Shown in pieces: positions 38,933 through 48,729 of a stretch of DNA of 64,000 bases. The DNA lies in NCBI RefSeq assembly GCF_036924595.1, contig NZ_JAZHRV010000001.1, positions 7,157,501-7,221,500 of the forward strand. The letters run 5' to 3'. The notes below the pieces were generated by a model, which was given only the letters and a program-made list of their open reading frames with translations, was not told the origin of the DNA and searched no databases. This DNA comes from Bradyrhizobium algeriense. GTDB taxonomy: Bacteria > Pseudomonadota > Alphaproteobacteria > Rhizobiales > Xanthobacteraceae. Each line of letters starts with the position of its first letter. The first letter of the stretch is position 1. Position numbers and translations under genes: made by a program.

Positions 38933-39142
38933 CGGATAGGCCGCAGCGTCCTGGATACTCCGTCTTCGCGGGGCATGACGGCCTCCCTTGTGGCTGCAAC
39001 CTCGGCTCGCTCCGCCCCACTCGCACTGAGGATGCCGAACCAACAAAAAACAACCAGCGTCAACACCGCAGTAACTAGTTTCCTTTACCCTCTGCCAACC
39101 ATAAGCCCCTGTCGCGGGCGTATGGTGAGCGGGTAGCGTGTC
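38933..39142. other. Gap before the small exported protein gene
   Basis: This is 210 bp without a supported gene. A short AT-richer piece (ACCAACAAAAAACAACCAGC at 39040-39059) could be part of a promoter for the gene at 39143. Confidence 0.3.
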
Positions 39143-39610
39143 ATGTTGCGTTTGAATATCCTGGCCTCGGTTGTTCCGCTGGCGATTGCCGCCCTGTTCG
39201 CGCGCGGCGAGTTTTTGGCAGGACCCAGGGCCTGCATCGAGATAGCGGGTACGTCCGTCCAGATCGCCGCTCTTTCCTGGCAAGCGCACCACAACGTCGC
39301 CTTCACCGACGACCCCTCCCATGCGACGGTGCGGGTCCAGATCTCCGACGACGCGGAAACGGCTGACTTCACCGTGATCGACGACATCGATACGGCCGAA
39401 GCCGGCGCCTGCGAGAGCAACGCCCCGCCGCGGCTGGTCGCGATCTCCCGCAATCCCTCGCCCTCCGATCCCGTCATCTATCTTTCGCGGGATGGTCCGG
39501 CCGACTACCGGATCTTCGTGTCCTCGAAGAGCCTTTCACTGCTCGATGCCGCAGCCCTGATCGTCGGCGCCCGCAGCGAGCGCCGCCGCGTCGAAGCGGC
39601 GTTACTTTAA
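39143..39610 (+). CDS. Small protein of unknown function with N-terminal hydrophobic segment
   Basis: This 155-residue product starts MLRLNILASVVPLAIAALFA, a probable signal peptide or anchor. A soluble part follows with an unusual density of acidic residues (RVQISDDAETADFTVIDDID). No domain is recognised. It immediately precedes the hybrid kinase gene on the same strand (31 bp to the earliest possible start), so a joint transcript and perhaps a sensory partnership are plausible. Confidence 0.65.
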   Translation: MLRLNILASVVPLAIAALFARGEFLAGPRACIEIAGTSVQIAALSWQAHHNVAFTDDPSHATVRVQISDDAETADFTVIDDIDTAEAGACESNAPPRLVAISRNPSPSDPVIYLSRDGPADYRIFVSSKSLSLLDAAALIVGARSERRRVEAALL

Positions 39611-39752
39611 GGTTTCATTTACCCTGTTCTCATCGCGGCCGTTGCGCGCTGGGAGCCTCAAGCACTTTGCAACGTCGGCAACGCATCGTATGCCCAGAGG
39701 GGCGGCGAAGCAGGCCGGTTCAGTTCAGGCAGCAATCTCAGGGTCATTGGCG

Positions 39753-41987
39753 ATGGGACGGACTTTCCGGATCAAACTTCGCTTTCGCCGTTTCGGTCGC
39801 CGGCATCCCTGGCTGACCTTCACGCTGCGCTCCTTCATGATCTTCTCGATCGTGTTCGGCGCCGCCTATGGATTCATTACCGGAAGCAAGACGGAAAATT
39901 CCGGCTATGACCCGCATGCCTTTGCGATCGGCGTTGCTTTCCTGTTTGCTCTCGCCTGCGTCGCGCTCGCCACTTTCAGCGTCCGGCTCCGCCTGATGCG
40001 CAAGAAGATGCGCAAGGTCGCCCTGCACAATGAAGCGCTGGCCGACCGGAACTGGGAATTGCAGGAAGCCGAGCAGCGCGCCCGCCGCTTGTTCGAATCG
40101 CAGGGCGATCTGATCGTGCTGCGCGACGCCGAGGGCAGCATCACCTATGCCAACGATGCCTATTGCGAACTCGCGCAAATGCCGTGCGACGCGCTGATCG
40201 GCAGCCGTTTTGCGCTTGAAGTTCTCGAACAGGGCGACATCGCGCTCGAACCGAACGGCACTCGCGTTCACGACCAGCAGATATCAGGTCCGCTCGGCCC
40301 GCGCTGGATCGCATGGCGCGAAGGCCTCGTCCGCAACGACGCCGGGGGGCCGGCGGAAATGCAAAGCGTCGGCCGCGACGTCACCGATCGCACCGAAAGC
40401 GAGCGCGCGCTGGCCGAGGCCCGCGACCAGGCCGATGCGGCAAGCCGCGCCAAGTCGCGCTTCCTCGCGATGGCGAGCCATGAGATCCGCACGCCGCTCA
40501 ACGGCATCATCGGCATGAGCGGGCTGTTGATGGACACGCCGCTGACGCCGGAACAGGCGACCTATGTCAAGGCGGTGAAGACTTCCGGCGACGCGCTGCT
40601 CTCGCTGATCGAGGAGCTGTTGGATTACTCCAAGATCGAGGCCGGCAAGATTGATCTCGAACATCGTCCGTTCGCGCTGTCGGGCATGATCGAGGACATC
40701 ACCGAATTGCTGGCGCCGCGCGCGGAGGCCAAGAAAATCGAGATCGCCGCCTATGTCGACGAGCGGCTGCCGATGCACGTGATCGGCGACGCGGCGCGGT
40801 TGCGGCAGGTGCTGCTCAATCTCGCCGGCAACGCCATCAAGTTCACCTCGACCGGCGGCGTCGCTCTGATCGTCGAGCCAGGCATCTGGCCCAATGAAAT
40901 CAGTTTTCTGGTGCGCGACACCGGCATCGGCATCGCGCCAGAGGCGCGCGAGCGGATCTTCCGCGAGTTCGAACAGGCCGACGACAAGATCGCCCGCAGC
41001 TATGGCGGCACCGGGCTTGGCCTGAGCATCTCCGACCGCATCGTCAAGCGCATGGGCGGCCGCATCACGCTGGAGAGCCAGCCGGGCGCCGGCGCGACAT
41101 TCGAAGTGTCCATCCCGCTCGCCGCCGCCGACGGCGAACAAATCTCCTTCGCGGCGCCCGATCTCTCCGGCCAGTCGATCATGCTGGTCTCGCCACAGAG
41201 CATCGAGGCCTCGCTGACTGCGCGGCGGCTGCAGCGCTGGGGCGGACAGACCTGCATGCTTTCCGACGCCGATGTCGCCGAGGCCCTGCTGCCCGAGCGG
41301 CCCTGGCACGCCGTGCTGATCGATCACGCGCTGGGGCTGGCCGATATCGAACGGCTCGGCGAAGCCGCGCGCCTGCATGCCACGCAGCGTATCGTGATGT
41401 TCACGCCGGCGACGCGGCAGGAATTGCAGCCATCCGCCACCTCCGCCCTCACCGGCTATCTGGTCAAGCCGTTGCGCGCGGCTTCGCTCGCGGCGCGCCT
41501 GACGACCGCGCCGGAGGTGGCCGCGCCGAGCCTGGAGCCGGCCATCGACACGATCGAGTCATCAGCCGCGCCGTCAGCCAAGGGCCTGTCGATCCTGGTC
41601 GCCGAGGACAATCAGATCAATGCGCTGTTGATCCGCTCGCTGCTCGGCCGGCTCGGCCATCACGCCGTGATCACCAGCAACGGCGCCGAGGCGCTGGAAT
41701 CCTGGCTGTCGGCGAAAGCCGCTGGGACCCCCTACGATCTGGTCCTGATGGACATCCAGATGCCGCAGCTCAACGGCATCGAAACCACCAAGCGGATTCG
41801 CACCCTAGAGGCCGGCGAGCCGGGAGGCCGGACGCCGATCCTCGCACTCACCGCCAACACGCTGGTGGAAGACCGCTATGCCTGCTTCGAAGCCGGCATG
41901 GACGGATTTTTGATCAAGCCGCTCGACCGCGAGAAACTCGCCGAGGCGCTCTCCGGCCTCATCGCGTCCCGGCACATCGCGGCGTGA
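39753..41987 (+). CDS. Hybrid sensor histidine kinase with two receiver domains
   Basis: This membrane kinase has two N-terminal helices ([17 protein letters not shown] and [20 protein letters not shown]) and a PAS domain ([22 protein letters not shown]). The HisKA phospho-acceptor is [16 protein letters not shown]. The HATPase has N-box [11 protein letters not shown] and G-boxes RDTGIGI and GGTGLGLSI. The first receiver-like domain lacks the acidic pocket ([12 protein letters not shown]). The second is intact ([21 protein letters not shown], and IKPLD with the conserved lysine). ATG 39753 is my choice; TTG 39642 and ATG 39690 are in frame. No cognate regulator is adjacent. Confidence 0.9.
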   Translation: MGRTFRIKLRFRRFGRRHPWLTFTLRSFMIFSIVFGAAYGFITGSKTENSGYDPHAFAIGVAFLFALACVALATFSVRLRLMRKKMRKVALHNEALADRNWELQEAEQRARRLFESQGDLIVLRDAEGSITYANDAYCELAQMPCDALIGSRFALEVLEQGDIALEPNGTRVHDQQISGPLGPRWIAWREGLVRNDAGGPAEMQSVGRDVTDRTESERALAEARDQADAASRAKSRFLAMASHEIRTPLNGIIGMSGLLMDTPLTPEQATYVKAVKTSGDALLSLIEELLDYSKIEAGKIDLEHRPFALSGMIEDITELLAPRAEAKKIEIAAYVDERLPMHVIGDAARLRQVLLNLAGNAIKFTSTGGVALIVEPGIWPNEISFLVRDTGIGIAPEARERIFREFEQADDKIARSYGGTGLGLSISDRIVKRMGGRITLESQPGAGATFEVSIPLAAADGEQISFAAPDLSGQSIMLVSPQSIEASLTARRLQRWGGQTCMLSDADVAEALLPERPWHAVLIDHALGLADIERLGEAARLHATQRIVMFTPATRQELQPSATSALTGYLVKPLRAASLAARLTTAPEVAAPSLEPAIDTIESSAAPSAKGLSILVAEDNQINALLIRSLLGRLGHHAVITSNGAEALESWLSAKAAGTPYDLVLMDIQMPQLNGIETTKRIRTLEAGEPGGRTPILALTANTLVEDRYACFEAGMDGFLIKPLDREKLAEALSGLIASRHIAA

Positions 41988-42005
41988 GGTGACAGCGAAG
42001 AATTT

Positions 42006-42091
42006 GTAGGGTGGGCAAAGCGGAGCGTGCCCGCCATCTAGCGCGAGGTTGTGATGGTGGGCACGGCGCAAACGCGCCTTTGCCCACCCTG
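42006..42091. repeat. Inverted-repeat element between convergent genes, copy B
   Basis: This is the same family as 4918-5006: outer arms GTAGGGTGGGCAAAGCG and CGCGCCTTTGCCCACCCTGC, inner arms GTGCCCGCCAT and ATGGTGGGCAC. It again sits exactly between two convergent stops (kinase at 41987, coaA at 42109). Confidence 0.9.
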
Positions 42092-42108
42092 CGAAACCGA
42101 CGCTTATG

Positions 42109-43065
42109 TCACAGCCGCCGTAGCGCCACCGTCTCGACCAGATGATCGGCGCGCTTTTTCAGGATCAGCGTCGCGCGCGGCCGGGTCGGCAGAATATTGT
42201 CCTCGAGATTGGCGAGGTTGGTGCGTTCCCAGATCGCGATCGCGGTCGCCGTGGCCTCCTCGTCCGACAAGACTGCGTAGCGATGGAAGTACGATTTGGG
42301 ATCGTGGAACGCGGTATCCCTGAGCGCGAGGAAGCGCCGCACATACCATTCGCGCAGTACCGGCTCCTCGGCATCGATATAGACCGAGAAATCGAAGAAG
42401 TCGGACACCACCGGCACCGCCTTGCCATCACGCGGCAGGCGGCCGGTCTGCAGCACGTTGACGCCTTCGACAATCAGGATGTCCGGGCGGTCGACTTCTA
42501 TCCACTGGTTCGGCACGATGTCGTAGACCAGATGCGAATAGACCGGCGCGCGCACTGGCCGGCGGCCGGCCTTGATGTCGGAGAGGAACGACAGCAGCAT
42601 CGGCAGGTCGTAGCTCTCGGGAAAGCCTTTTTTCTGCATCAGCCCCTGCCGCTCAAGCACGGCATTGGGAAACAGAAAACCGTCTGTCGTCACCAGGTCG
42701 ACCTTGGGCCGCGGCGACCAGCGCGCCAACAGCGCCTGCAGCACGCGCGCGGTGGTCGATTTGCCGACCGCGACCGACCCGGCGACGCCGATGATATAGG
42801 GTACCTTGCGGTCGCGGATGCCGAGGAACTGGCGCTGCGCCTGGTAGAGACGATGGGTGGCGTCGACATAGATCGACAACAGGCGCGACAGCGGCAGGTA
42901 GATGTCCTCCACCTCCTGCATGTCGAGGCGATCGTGCATCGAGCGCAGCCGCTCGAATTCGCCCGGCTCCAGCGTCATCGGCGTATCGTCGCGCAAGCGC
43001 GCCCACTGCTCGCGGGTGAAGATACGGTAGGGGTTGTATTGCTGGTCGGGGGTGCGGATATCCAT
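42109..43065 (-). CDS. coaA: Pantothenate kinase, type I
   Basis: This enzyme phosphorylates pantothenate, the first step of coenzyme A synthesis. The P-loop is [20 protein letters not shown]. Other typical segments are [34 protein letters not shown] and the C-terminal [23 protein letters not shown]. The 318-residue protein is full length. It follows hisE by 15 bp on the same strand, so it is at the end of the his operon. The other CoA gene, coaE, is at 57035. Confidence 0.97.
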   Translation of the reverse strand: MDIRTPDQQYNPYRIFTREQWARLRDDTPMTLEPGEFERLRSMHDRLDMQEVEDIYLPLSRLLSIYVDATHRLYQAQRQFLGIRDRKVPYIIGVAGSVAVGKSTTARVLQALLARWSPRPKVDLVTTDGFLFPNAVLERQGLMQKKGFPESYDLPMLLSFLSDIKAGRRPVRAPVYSHLVYDIVPNQWIEVDRPDILIVEGVNVLQTGRLPRDGKAVPVVSDFFDFSVYIDAEEPVLREWYVRRFLALRDTAFHDPKSYFHRYAVLSDEEATATAIAIWERTNLANLEDNILPTRPRATLILKKRADHLVETVALRRL

Positions 43066-43080
43066 GAACAGCCCTCTCGG

Positions 43081-43404
43081 TCAGTCGCGCTTGCGCGACG
43101 CCTTTTCCTCGAGCCCGGACATCGACGTCCGCTGCGCCAGCGCGGCCTCGACCTCATCGAGCTTGACGCCGCGCGCCTTCAAAAGCACCAGCAGATGAAA
43201 CAGCAGATCCGCACTTTCGGCGATCAAATGGTCGCGATCATTCTCGACCGCCGCGATCACGGTCTCGACCGCCTCCTCGCCCAGCTTCTTGGCGCAGTGC
43301 TCCGCACCCTTGTCGAGCAGTTTGCGGGTGTAGGACGCCTCTCCTCCCGATGCGGCCCGTGCATCGATGGTGGCGGCCAGATCATGGATCGTGAAACGCG
43401 ACAT
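43081..43404 (-). CDS. hisE: Phosphoribosyl-ATP pyrophosphatase
   Basis: This is the second step of histidine synthesis, an all-alpha MazG-like enzyme. The motif KKLGEEAVETVIAA (E-x-x-E) and the following ESADLLFHLLVLL (E-x-x-D) carry the metal ligands. ATG 43404 (MSRFTIHDLAATIDAR) is preferred over the adjacent TTG 43407. The length is 107 residues. The gene lies 83 bp downstream of hisF. A separate hisI must be elsewhere. Confidence 0.95.
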   Translation of the reverse strand: MSRFTIHDLAATIDARAASGGEASYTRKLLDKGAEHCAKKLGEEAVETVIAAVENDRDHLIAESADLLFHLLVLLKARGVKLDEVEAALAQRTSMSGLEEKASRKRD

Positions 43405-43487
43405 CAACCGAACTCAACACTCGCGCCTGGCCAAAGGCCGCAGCGCTGTCCCAGTGCAGGACTTAGCACTTTTGTGACGGGGAGTCG

Positions 43488-44264
43488 TCAGGGATCGAGC
43501 CGCATCGGCAGCCCGGCGCGCACCATGTGCTCCTTGGCTTGGCGTATGGTAAATTCGCCGAAGTGGAATATCGAGGCCGCCAGCACCGCGGTGGCGTGGC
43601 CCTGGCGGATGCCGTCGACCAGATGGTCGAGATTGCCGACGCCGCCGGAGGCGATGACCGGTACAGGGACACTGTCGGCGATGGCCTGCGTCAGCGGCAG
43701 GTCGAACCCCTGCCTTGTGCCGTCGCGGTCCATTGACGTCAGCAGGATTTCGCCGGCGCCGAGCGATACCACTTCCTGCGCGTATTCGATGGCATCGATC
43801 CCGGTGGAGTTGCGTCCGCCATGGGTGAAGATCTCCCAGCGCTCACCGCCGCCGGCGCGCTTGACCCGCTTGGCGTCGATCGCGACCACGATGCACTGCT
43901 CGCCGAATTTTTCGGCCGCCTGCTTGACGAACTCGCGGTTGGAGACGGCGGCGGAATTGATCGAGACCTTGTCGGCTCCGTACCGCAGCAGCGTCTTGAT
44001 GTCGTCGATGGTGCGGACCCCGCCGCCGACCGTCAGCGGCATGAAGCAGGCTTCCGCCGTGCGGCGCACGACATCCAGCATGGTGCCGCGGTTTTCATGG
44101 GTGGCCGTGATATCGAGGAAGCACAATTCGTCGGCCCCGGCCGCGTCATACGCAATCGCCGCTTCCACCGGATCGCCGGCGTCGCGCAGGTCGACGAAAT
44201 TGACGCCCTTGACCACCCTTCCATCTTTCACATCGAGACAGGGGATCACGCGGACCTTGAACAT
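43488..44264 (-). CDS. hisF: Imidazole glycerol phosphate synthase, cyclase subunit
   Basis: This subunit forms imidazole glycerol phosphate and AICAR from PRFAR and ammonia delivered by HisH. The catalytic aspartates are in [16 protein letters not shown] (residue 11) and [15 protein letters not shown] (about residue 130). The phosphate-binding repeats [12 protein letters not shown] and [13 protein letters not shown] are intact. The 258-residue (beta/alpha)8 barrel is complete. It lies 10 bp after hisA. Confidence 0.97.
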   Translation of the reverse strand: MFKVRVIPCLDVKDGRVVKGVNFVDLRDAGDPVEAAIAYDAAGADELCFLDITATHENRGTMLDVVRRTAEACFMPLTVGGGVRTIDDIKTLLRYGADKVSINSAAVSNREFVKQAAEKFGEQCIVVAIDAKRVKRAGGGERWEIFTHGGRNSTGIDAIEYAQEVVSLGAGEILLTSMDRDGTRQGFDLPLTQAIADSVPVPVIASGGVGNLDHLVDGIRQGHATAVLAASIFHFGEFTIRQAKEHMVRAGLPMRLDP

Positions 44265-44274
44265 GGCGATACTC

Positions 44275-45015
44275 CTAGGCCGCGGCGCGTGCGTTGCGGA
44301 TCAGCGTCAACGCCGCAGTCGGATCGAGCCGGCCGTCATAGAGCGCGCGGCCAGCAATCGCACCCGCAAGCTTTTTGGCACGTGGCTCAAGCAAGGCTTT
44401 CACGTCATCGATCGAAGCGAAACCGCCCGACGCGATGACGGGAATCGATATCCGCTCCGCAAGGGCAATCGTCGCATCGAGGTTTAGGCCCTTCAAAAGG
44501 CCGTCGCGCGCGATGTCGGTGAAGATGATGGCGGCGACGCCGGCATCCTCAAAACGCTGTGCGATTTCGAGCGCGGTCACCTGCGAGGTCTCGGCCCAGC
44601 CTTCGACGGCGACCTTGCCGTCGCGCGCATCGAGGCCAACAGCGACGCGGCCGGGAAATTTTTTTGCGGCGCTCTTCACGAGCTCGGGATCGCGCACTGC
44701 GGCCGTGCCGATGATGACGCGGGCAATTCCCTTGTCCAGCCAGGCTCCCACGGTCTTGAGATCGCGAATGCCGCCGCCGAGCTGCACCGGCATGGTGACG
44801 GTCTTGAGCATCGCCTCGACCGCGAGTGCGTTCATCGGCTTGCCGGCAAAGGCGCCGTCGAGATCGACAACATGCAGATATTCGAACCCCTGCTCGGCAA
44901 AGGACCGCGCCTGCGCCGCGGGATCGAGGTTGAACACGGTCGCGCGCGCCATGTCGCCCTGCTCGAGGCGCACGCACTGGCCGCTTTTCAGGTCGACGGC
45001 GGGAAAGAGAATCAC
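44275..45015 (-). CDS. hisA: 1-(5-phosphoribosyl)-5-[(phosphoribosylamino)methylideneamino]imidazole-4-carboxamide isomerase
   Basis: This enzyme opens the ribose ring of ProFAR to give PRFAR, the substrate of HisHF. With GTG at 45015 the product begins [20 protein letters not shown], exactly the family start, and overlaps the hisH stop as GTGA. A GTG three codons earlier is possible. The active-site aspartates are in PAVDLK and [14 protein letters not shown]. The length is 246 residues. Confidence 0.96.
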   Translation of the reverse strand: MILFPAVDLKSGQCVRLEQGDMARATVFNLDPAAQARSFAEQGFEYLHVVDLDGAFAGKPMNALAVEAMLKTVTMPVQLGGGIRDLKTVGAWLDKGIARVIIGTAAVRDPELVKSAAKKFPGRVAVGLDARDGKVAVEGWAETSQVTALEIAQRFEDAGVAAIIFTDIARDGLLKGLNLDATIALAERISIPVIASGGFASIDDVKALLEPRAKKLAGAIAGRALYDGRLDPTAALTLIRNARAAA

Positions 45016-45662
45016 GGCTTCCACTTCAGGAAATTCGAGATCAGGGCCAGGCCGAAGCGCTGGCTCTTTTCGGGGTGAAACTGCGTGCCGATCGCGGTGT
45101 CCTTGCCGACGATCGCGGTCACCGGCCCGCCGTAATCGGCGCGCGCCAGCACATCGGCCTCGTTGGAGGCATTGAGATGATAGGAGTGCACGAAATAGGC
45201 GTGGCGTCCCTTCGGTCCGAGCGGCAGCCGCTCCAGCACCGGGTGCTCACGGATCATATCGAGCGTGTTCCATCCCATGTGCGGGATCTTCAAATTTTCC
45301 TCGCGCGGCGCAATTTTCTCGACCTCGCCCTCGATCCAGTTGAAGCCCTCGGTGACGACGTGCTCCTTGCCGCGCGTGGCCATCAGCTGCATGCCGACGC
45401 AGATGCCGAAGAACGGCCGCGCCTTGACGCGCACCGCCTCGGTCATCGCTTCCAGCATGCCGTCCACGGCGTCGAGGCCCCGGCGGCAATCGGCGAAGGC
45501 GCCGACGCCGGGCAGCACGATGCGATCGGCGCGATACACGGCTTCCGGATCGCGCGTCACCATGACCTTCTGCGGCTCTTCCATGCTCCGCGCGGCCCGC
45601 TCGAAGGCTTTTGCCGCCGAGTGGAGATTACCCGAGCCGTAGTCGATGATCGCAACGCTCAT
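45012..45662 (-). CDS. hisH: Imidazole glycerol phosphate synthase, glutaminase subunit
   Basis: This class I glutamine amidotransferase feeds ammonia to HisF. The triad is seen as Cys in [11 protein letters not shown] and His/Glu in [13 protein letters not shown]. Other typical segments are [13 protein letters not shown] at the start and [14 protein letters not shown] 45662 overlaps the stop of the preceding DUF2628 gene by 4 bp (ATGA). The frame continues upstream but out of the family. The length is 216 residues. Confidence 0.97.
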   Translation of the reverse strand: MSVAIIDYGSGNLHSAAKAFERAARSMEEPQKVMVTRDPEAVYRADRIVLPGVGAFADCRRGLDAVDGMLEAMTEAVRVKARPFFGICVGMQLMATRGKEHVVTEGFNWIEGEVEKIAPREENLKIPHMGWNTLDMIREHPVLERLPLGPKGRHAYFVHSYHLNASNEADVLARADYGGPVTAIVGKDTAIGTQFHPEKSQRFGLALISNFLKWKP

Positions 45663-46189
45663 CGCGGCCCTCCCGGTTCCGGAAACAGACCGATGATCCC
45701 GCCTTGCGGCAATGGCGGCGGTTTCGAGAACGGCTGGCCCGGAATGTTGCGGGTTGGCGGCGGCGCGCCGCGGTCGACCGCCCATTGGTCGTTGGTCAGG
45801 CCACGCTGCCGGGCCGTCCAGCGCTCGAAGAACCGGCGTTCGGCCGTTTCCTCGTCGTCAGCGACCACGATATCGAGCTGGCGCCATTTGCGCCGCGACA
45901 GGGTCCAGCGTCTTAAGGTCGCCGCTTCGAATCCCATCAGGATGGCAATCAGGACGTCAACGGCGAAGATCGTGCCGCGGCTGGCGCCCAGCGCCGACAT
46001 CCCGAACTGGACGGCGATCATCAGAACGATCCAACCGATCAGCGCCAGCCACAGCCGATGCCACAACAGCCAGATCACGCTCGCGACCGCAGCCCAGAAA
46101 TGGAAGCCGTCGCGGACAAAGACGAACTTGTCGGTCGCCGCGAGATCGGCGCCGTTGGCTACGGGAGCATGCACTGTGTAGACCGGCAT
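45659..46189 (-). CDS. DUF2628 membrane protein embedded in the his operon
   Basis: This 176-residue protein starts [20 protein letters not shown], then has about three hydrophobic segments ([53 protein letters not shown]) and a proline-rich C-terminal tail. The pattern fits DUF2628, whose function is unknown. It lies between hisB (39-bp gap) and hisH (4-bp overlap), so it is co-expressed with histidine synthesis. The link to the pathway is unclear. Confidence 0.85.
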   Translation of the reverse strand: MPVYTVHAPVANGADLAATDKFVFVRDGFHFWAAVASVIWLLWHRLWLALIGWIVLMIAVQFGMSALGASRGTIFAVDVLIAILMGFEAATLRRWTLSRRKWRQLDIVVADDEETAERRFFERWTARQRGLTNDQWAVDRGAPPPTRNIPGQPFSKPPPLPQGGIIGLFPEPGGPR

Positions 46190-46228
46190 CGAACCTCTCC
46201 GCCGCGAACGAAAAACGCGAACAAGAAA

Positions 46229-46822
46229 TCAGCCGCCGAGCTGACCCTTGGTGGAAGGCACTTCGCCGGCCGCGCTCGGATCAATCGCGATCGCGGCACG
46301 AAGCGCCCTCGCCAGACCCTTGAAGCAGGATTCGGCGATATGATGGCTGTTCTCGCCATATAAGGTCTCGACGTGCAAAGTCACGCCGGCGTTGATGGTG
46401 AAGGCGTTGAACCATTCGCGCACCAGCTCGGTATCGAATTGACCGACCTTGTCGCGCGGAAAATCGACCTTGAACACCAGCACCGGCCGGCCCGAAATGT
46501 CGATCACGACGCGCGACAGCGTCTCGTCCATCGGCATGTGGATCGAGGCGTAGCGGGTGATGCCGGCCATGGTGCCGAGCGCCTGTTTCACGGCCTGGCC
46601 CAGCGCGATGCCGACGTCCTCGGTGGTGTGGTGGTGGTCGACATGGAGGTCGCCATCGGCCTTTACGGTGATGTCGATGCGGGAATGCCGGGCCAGCAGG
46701 TCGAGCATATGGTCGAAAAAGCCGATACCGGTCGATACCTTGGACACGCCCGTGCCATCGAGGTTTACCGCGACCTCGATGTCGGTTTCCTTGGTCTTGC
46801 GCTTGATGGACGCTATGCGCAT
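46229..46822 (-). CDS. hisB: Imidazoleglycerol-phosphate dehydratase
   Basis: This manganese enzyme dehydrates imidazole glycerol phosphate. The two metal-binding histidine clusters are [18 protein letters not shown] and [17 protein letters not shown]. The protein is the monofunctional 197-residue form without the phosphatase domain of E. coli HisB. It is first in the run hisB-DUF2628-hisH-hisA-hisF-hisE-coaA and divergent from hslV. Confidence 0.97.
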   Translation of the reverse strand: MRIASIKRKTKETDIEVAVNLDGTGVSKVSTGIGFFDHMLDLLARHSRIDITVKADGDLHVDHHHTTEDVGIALGQAVKQALGTMAGITRYASIHMPMDETLSRVVIDISGRPVLVFKVDFPRDKVGQFDTELVREWFNAFTINAGVTLHVETLYGENSHHIAESCFKGLARALRAAIAIDPSAAGEVPSTKGQLGG

Positions 46823-46956
46823 GAAAACTGCTTCCCTTTGGCCACCTGGAGGCCGAAAACGCGGCCCTTTTAACAGGCGGATGTCGCCTTCGCTACTGCG
46901 GGATGACGCTTTTGGAGGCTGAACTTCGGCCTATGGTGACCGGAATCCCGGCCGCG

Positions 46957-46985
46957 ATTGTAACCCTCCCCGCCAGCCCCTAAAT
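46957..46985 (+). promoter_or_regulatory. Possible RpoH-type promoter of hslV
   Basis: ATTGTAAC at 46957-46964 and CCCTAAAT at 46978-46985 resemble the -35 and -10 of the alphaproteobacterial heat-shock promoter, ending 22 bp before the hslV ATG. The match is only partial. hslVU is a heat-shock operon in other bacteria. Confidence 0.3.
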
Positions 46986-47007
46986 CTGACGGGAACGAGG
47001 GCAATTC

Positions 47008-47559
47008 ATGCAAGCATCTGAAAACAGCCTGCCGATCTGGCACGGCACCACGATTTTGACGGTCCGCAAGGGCGGCAAGGTGGTGATCGGCGGTGACGGC
47101 CAGGTCTCGATCGGCCAGACCGTCATCAAGTCGAACGCCAAAAAGGTCCGCAAACTGGGCAAGGGCGACGTGATCGGTGGCTTTGCCGGGGCGACCGCCG
47201 ACGCTTTCACCCTGTTCGAGCGGCTGGAAAGCAAGCTTGAGCAGTATCCCGGGCAATTGACCCGCGCGGCGGTCGAACTTGCCAAGGACTGGCGGACCGA
47301 CCGCTATCTGCGCCGGCTGGAAGCCATGATGATCGTCGCCGACAAGGACGTCTCGCTGGTCCTGACCGGCACCGGCGACGTGCTGGAGCCGGAAGCGGGC
47401 GTGATGGCGATCGGCTCGGGCGGCAATTATGCGCTCGCCGCGGCGCGTGCGCTGGTCGATACCGACAAGGACGCCGAGAGCATCGTGCGCCGCGCGCTCG
47501 ATATCGCCGCCGACATCTGCGTCTACACCAACCGCAACGTCACGATCGAAACGCTCTGA
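47008..47559 (+). CDS. hslV: ATP-dependent protease subunit HslV
   Basis: This is the proteolytic ring of the HslUV (ClpQY) complex. The N-terminal threonine nucleophile is exposed by removing a propeptide ending in IWHG, leaving [19 protein letters not shown]. The segment [22 protein letters not shown] and the C-terminal [14 protein letters not shown] are typical. The length is 183 residues. The partner hslU starts 2.3 kb downstream with three other genes in between on the same strand. Confidence 0.97.
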   Translation: MQASENSLPIWHGTTILTVRKGGKVVIGGDGQVSIGQTVIKSNAKKVRKLGKGDVIGGFAGATADAFTLFERLESKLEQYPGQLTRAAVELAKDWRTDRYLRRLEAMMIVADKDVSLVLTGTGDVLEPEAGVMAIGSGGNYALAAARALVDTDKDAESIVRRALDIAADICVYTNRNVTIETL

Positions 47560-47574
47560 GGGGAGCCCCCGGTC

Positions 47575-48060
47575 ATGGCGTCGGACTATGTCTTCCGCCC
47601 GATGACATCAGCAGATCTGCCGTTGGTTCGGCGCTGGCTGGCGGAGCCGCATGTCGTGCAATGGTGGGGCGATCCGTCCGAGCAATATGACCTGGTCAGC
47701 GGCGACTTGAACGAACCTGCGATGGACCAGTTCATTGTCTCGGCAGGAAGCAGCGATTTCGCCTATCTGCAATGTTACGACCTGACCGCGTGGAATTCGG
47801 GTTTTGGCGAACATCCGCGCGGCACAAGCGGCATCGACCAGTTCATCGGCGAGCCCGGCATGATTGAACGCGGCCACGGTTCGGCGTTCATTCGCGCCTT
47901 CGTCGACGAGCGCTTGAGGAATGGTGCGCCGCGCATTGTCACCGATCCCGATCCGGCCAACACCCGGGCCGTTCGCGCCTACGAGAAAGCGGGCTTTGAA
48001 AAAGCGGGTATGGTCGATACACCTGATGGCCCCGCTCTATTGATGGTCCGCAACGCATGA
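47575..48060 (+). CDS. GNAT family N-acetyltransferase (AAC(6')-like)
   Basis: This 161-residue acetyltransferase resembles the aminoglycoside 6'-acetyltransferase/IucB type: [27 protein letters not shown] at the start, then [27 protein letters not shown] (acetyl-CoA loop) and [17 protein letters not shown] at the end. The natural substrate is unknown. It starts 16 bp after hslV and overlaps the next gene by 4 bp (ATGA), so it is inside the hslV transcript. Confidence 0.88.
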   Translation: MASDYVFRPMTSADLPLVRRWLAEPHVVQWWGDPSEQYDLVSGDLNEPAMDQFIVSAGSSDFAYLQCYDLTAWNSGFGEHPRGTSGIDQFIGEPGMIERGHGSAFIRAFVDERLRNGAPRIVTDPDPANTRAVRAYEKAGFEKAGMVDTPDGPALLMVRNA

Positions 48061-48668
48061 CTTCTACCAGCAGCATCGACAAAGCCCCGGTCATCCGCGC
48101 GCTTTCGACGTGGCATTGGACGTTGATCGCAGCCGGCATCCTCGCAGCTCAAGCCGCGATCCTGTATGCGATGGGCCGTCTGCCGATCTGCGCCTGCGGC
48201 TATGTAAAACTCTGGCACGGCGTGGTGCAGAGTTCGGAAAACTCGCAGCACATCTTCGACTGGTACACGCTGTCGCACATCCTGCATGGCATCCTGTTCT
48301 ACGGCGCAACCTTCCTCGCCTTCCCTCGCCTCGCCTGGCAGGGCCGCCTGATCCTTGCCATGCTGGTGGAAGGCGGCTGGGAACTGGTCGAAAATTCCGA
48401 CTGGATCATCAACCGCTACCGCGCCGGCACGATCTCGCTGGATTATTTCGGCGATACCATTGTCAATTCGATCTCCGATTCACTTGCGATGATCGGCGGC
48501 TTCCTTCTGGCAAAAAGGCTTCCGGTCGCCATCACGGTGGCGGTGGCGCTGTTGTTCGAACTCGTAATGACGCTCCACATTCGCGACAATCTGACGCTCA
48601 ACATCATCATGCTGATTCACCCCTTCGAGGCGATCAAGGTTTGGCAAGGCGGACCGCCGATTATCTAG
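48057..48668 (+). CDS. DUF2585 family membrane protein
   Basis: This 203-residue protein has several hydrophobic helices ([57 protein letters not shown]) and conserved segments such as [21 protein letters not shown] and [18 protein letters not shown]. These fit the DUF2585 family found beside hslU in rhizobia. Function unknown. Its ATG overlaps the stop of the acetyltransferase gene. Confidence 0.87.
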   Translation: MTSTSSIDKAPVIRALSTWHWTLIAAGILAAQAAILYAMGRLPICACGYVKLWHGVVQSSENSQHIFDWYTLSHILHGILFYGATFLAFPRLAWQGRLILAMLVEGGWELVENSDWIINRYRAGTISLDYFGDTIVNSISDSLAMIGGFLLAKRLPVAITVAVALLFELVMTLHIRDNLTLNIIMLIHPFEAIKVWQGGPPII

Positions 48669-48729
48669 AGACGATTGTGTCGGCTGCTTGCGACAGGCCT
48701 GATCCGGCTTACTTAACTCCAGAGGTCCA

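Noticed and set aside
43455..43495. TTAGCACT...GAGT near 43461, considered as a CIRCE operator
   Set aside because: The second half does not mirror the first and the spacing is wrong; it lies after hisF rather than before a chaperone gene.
42142..44487. 781-codon plus-strand open frame over coaA-hisE-hisF
   Set aside because: It covers three well-recognised minus-strand genes, and its composition is that of an antisense frame.
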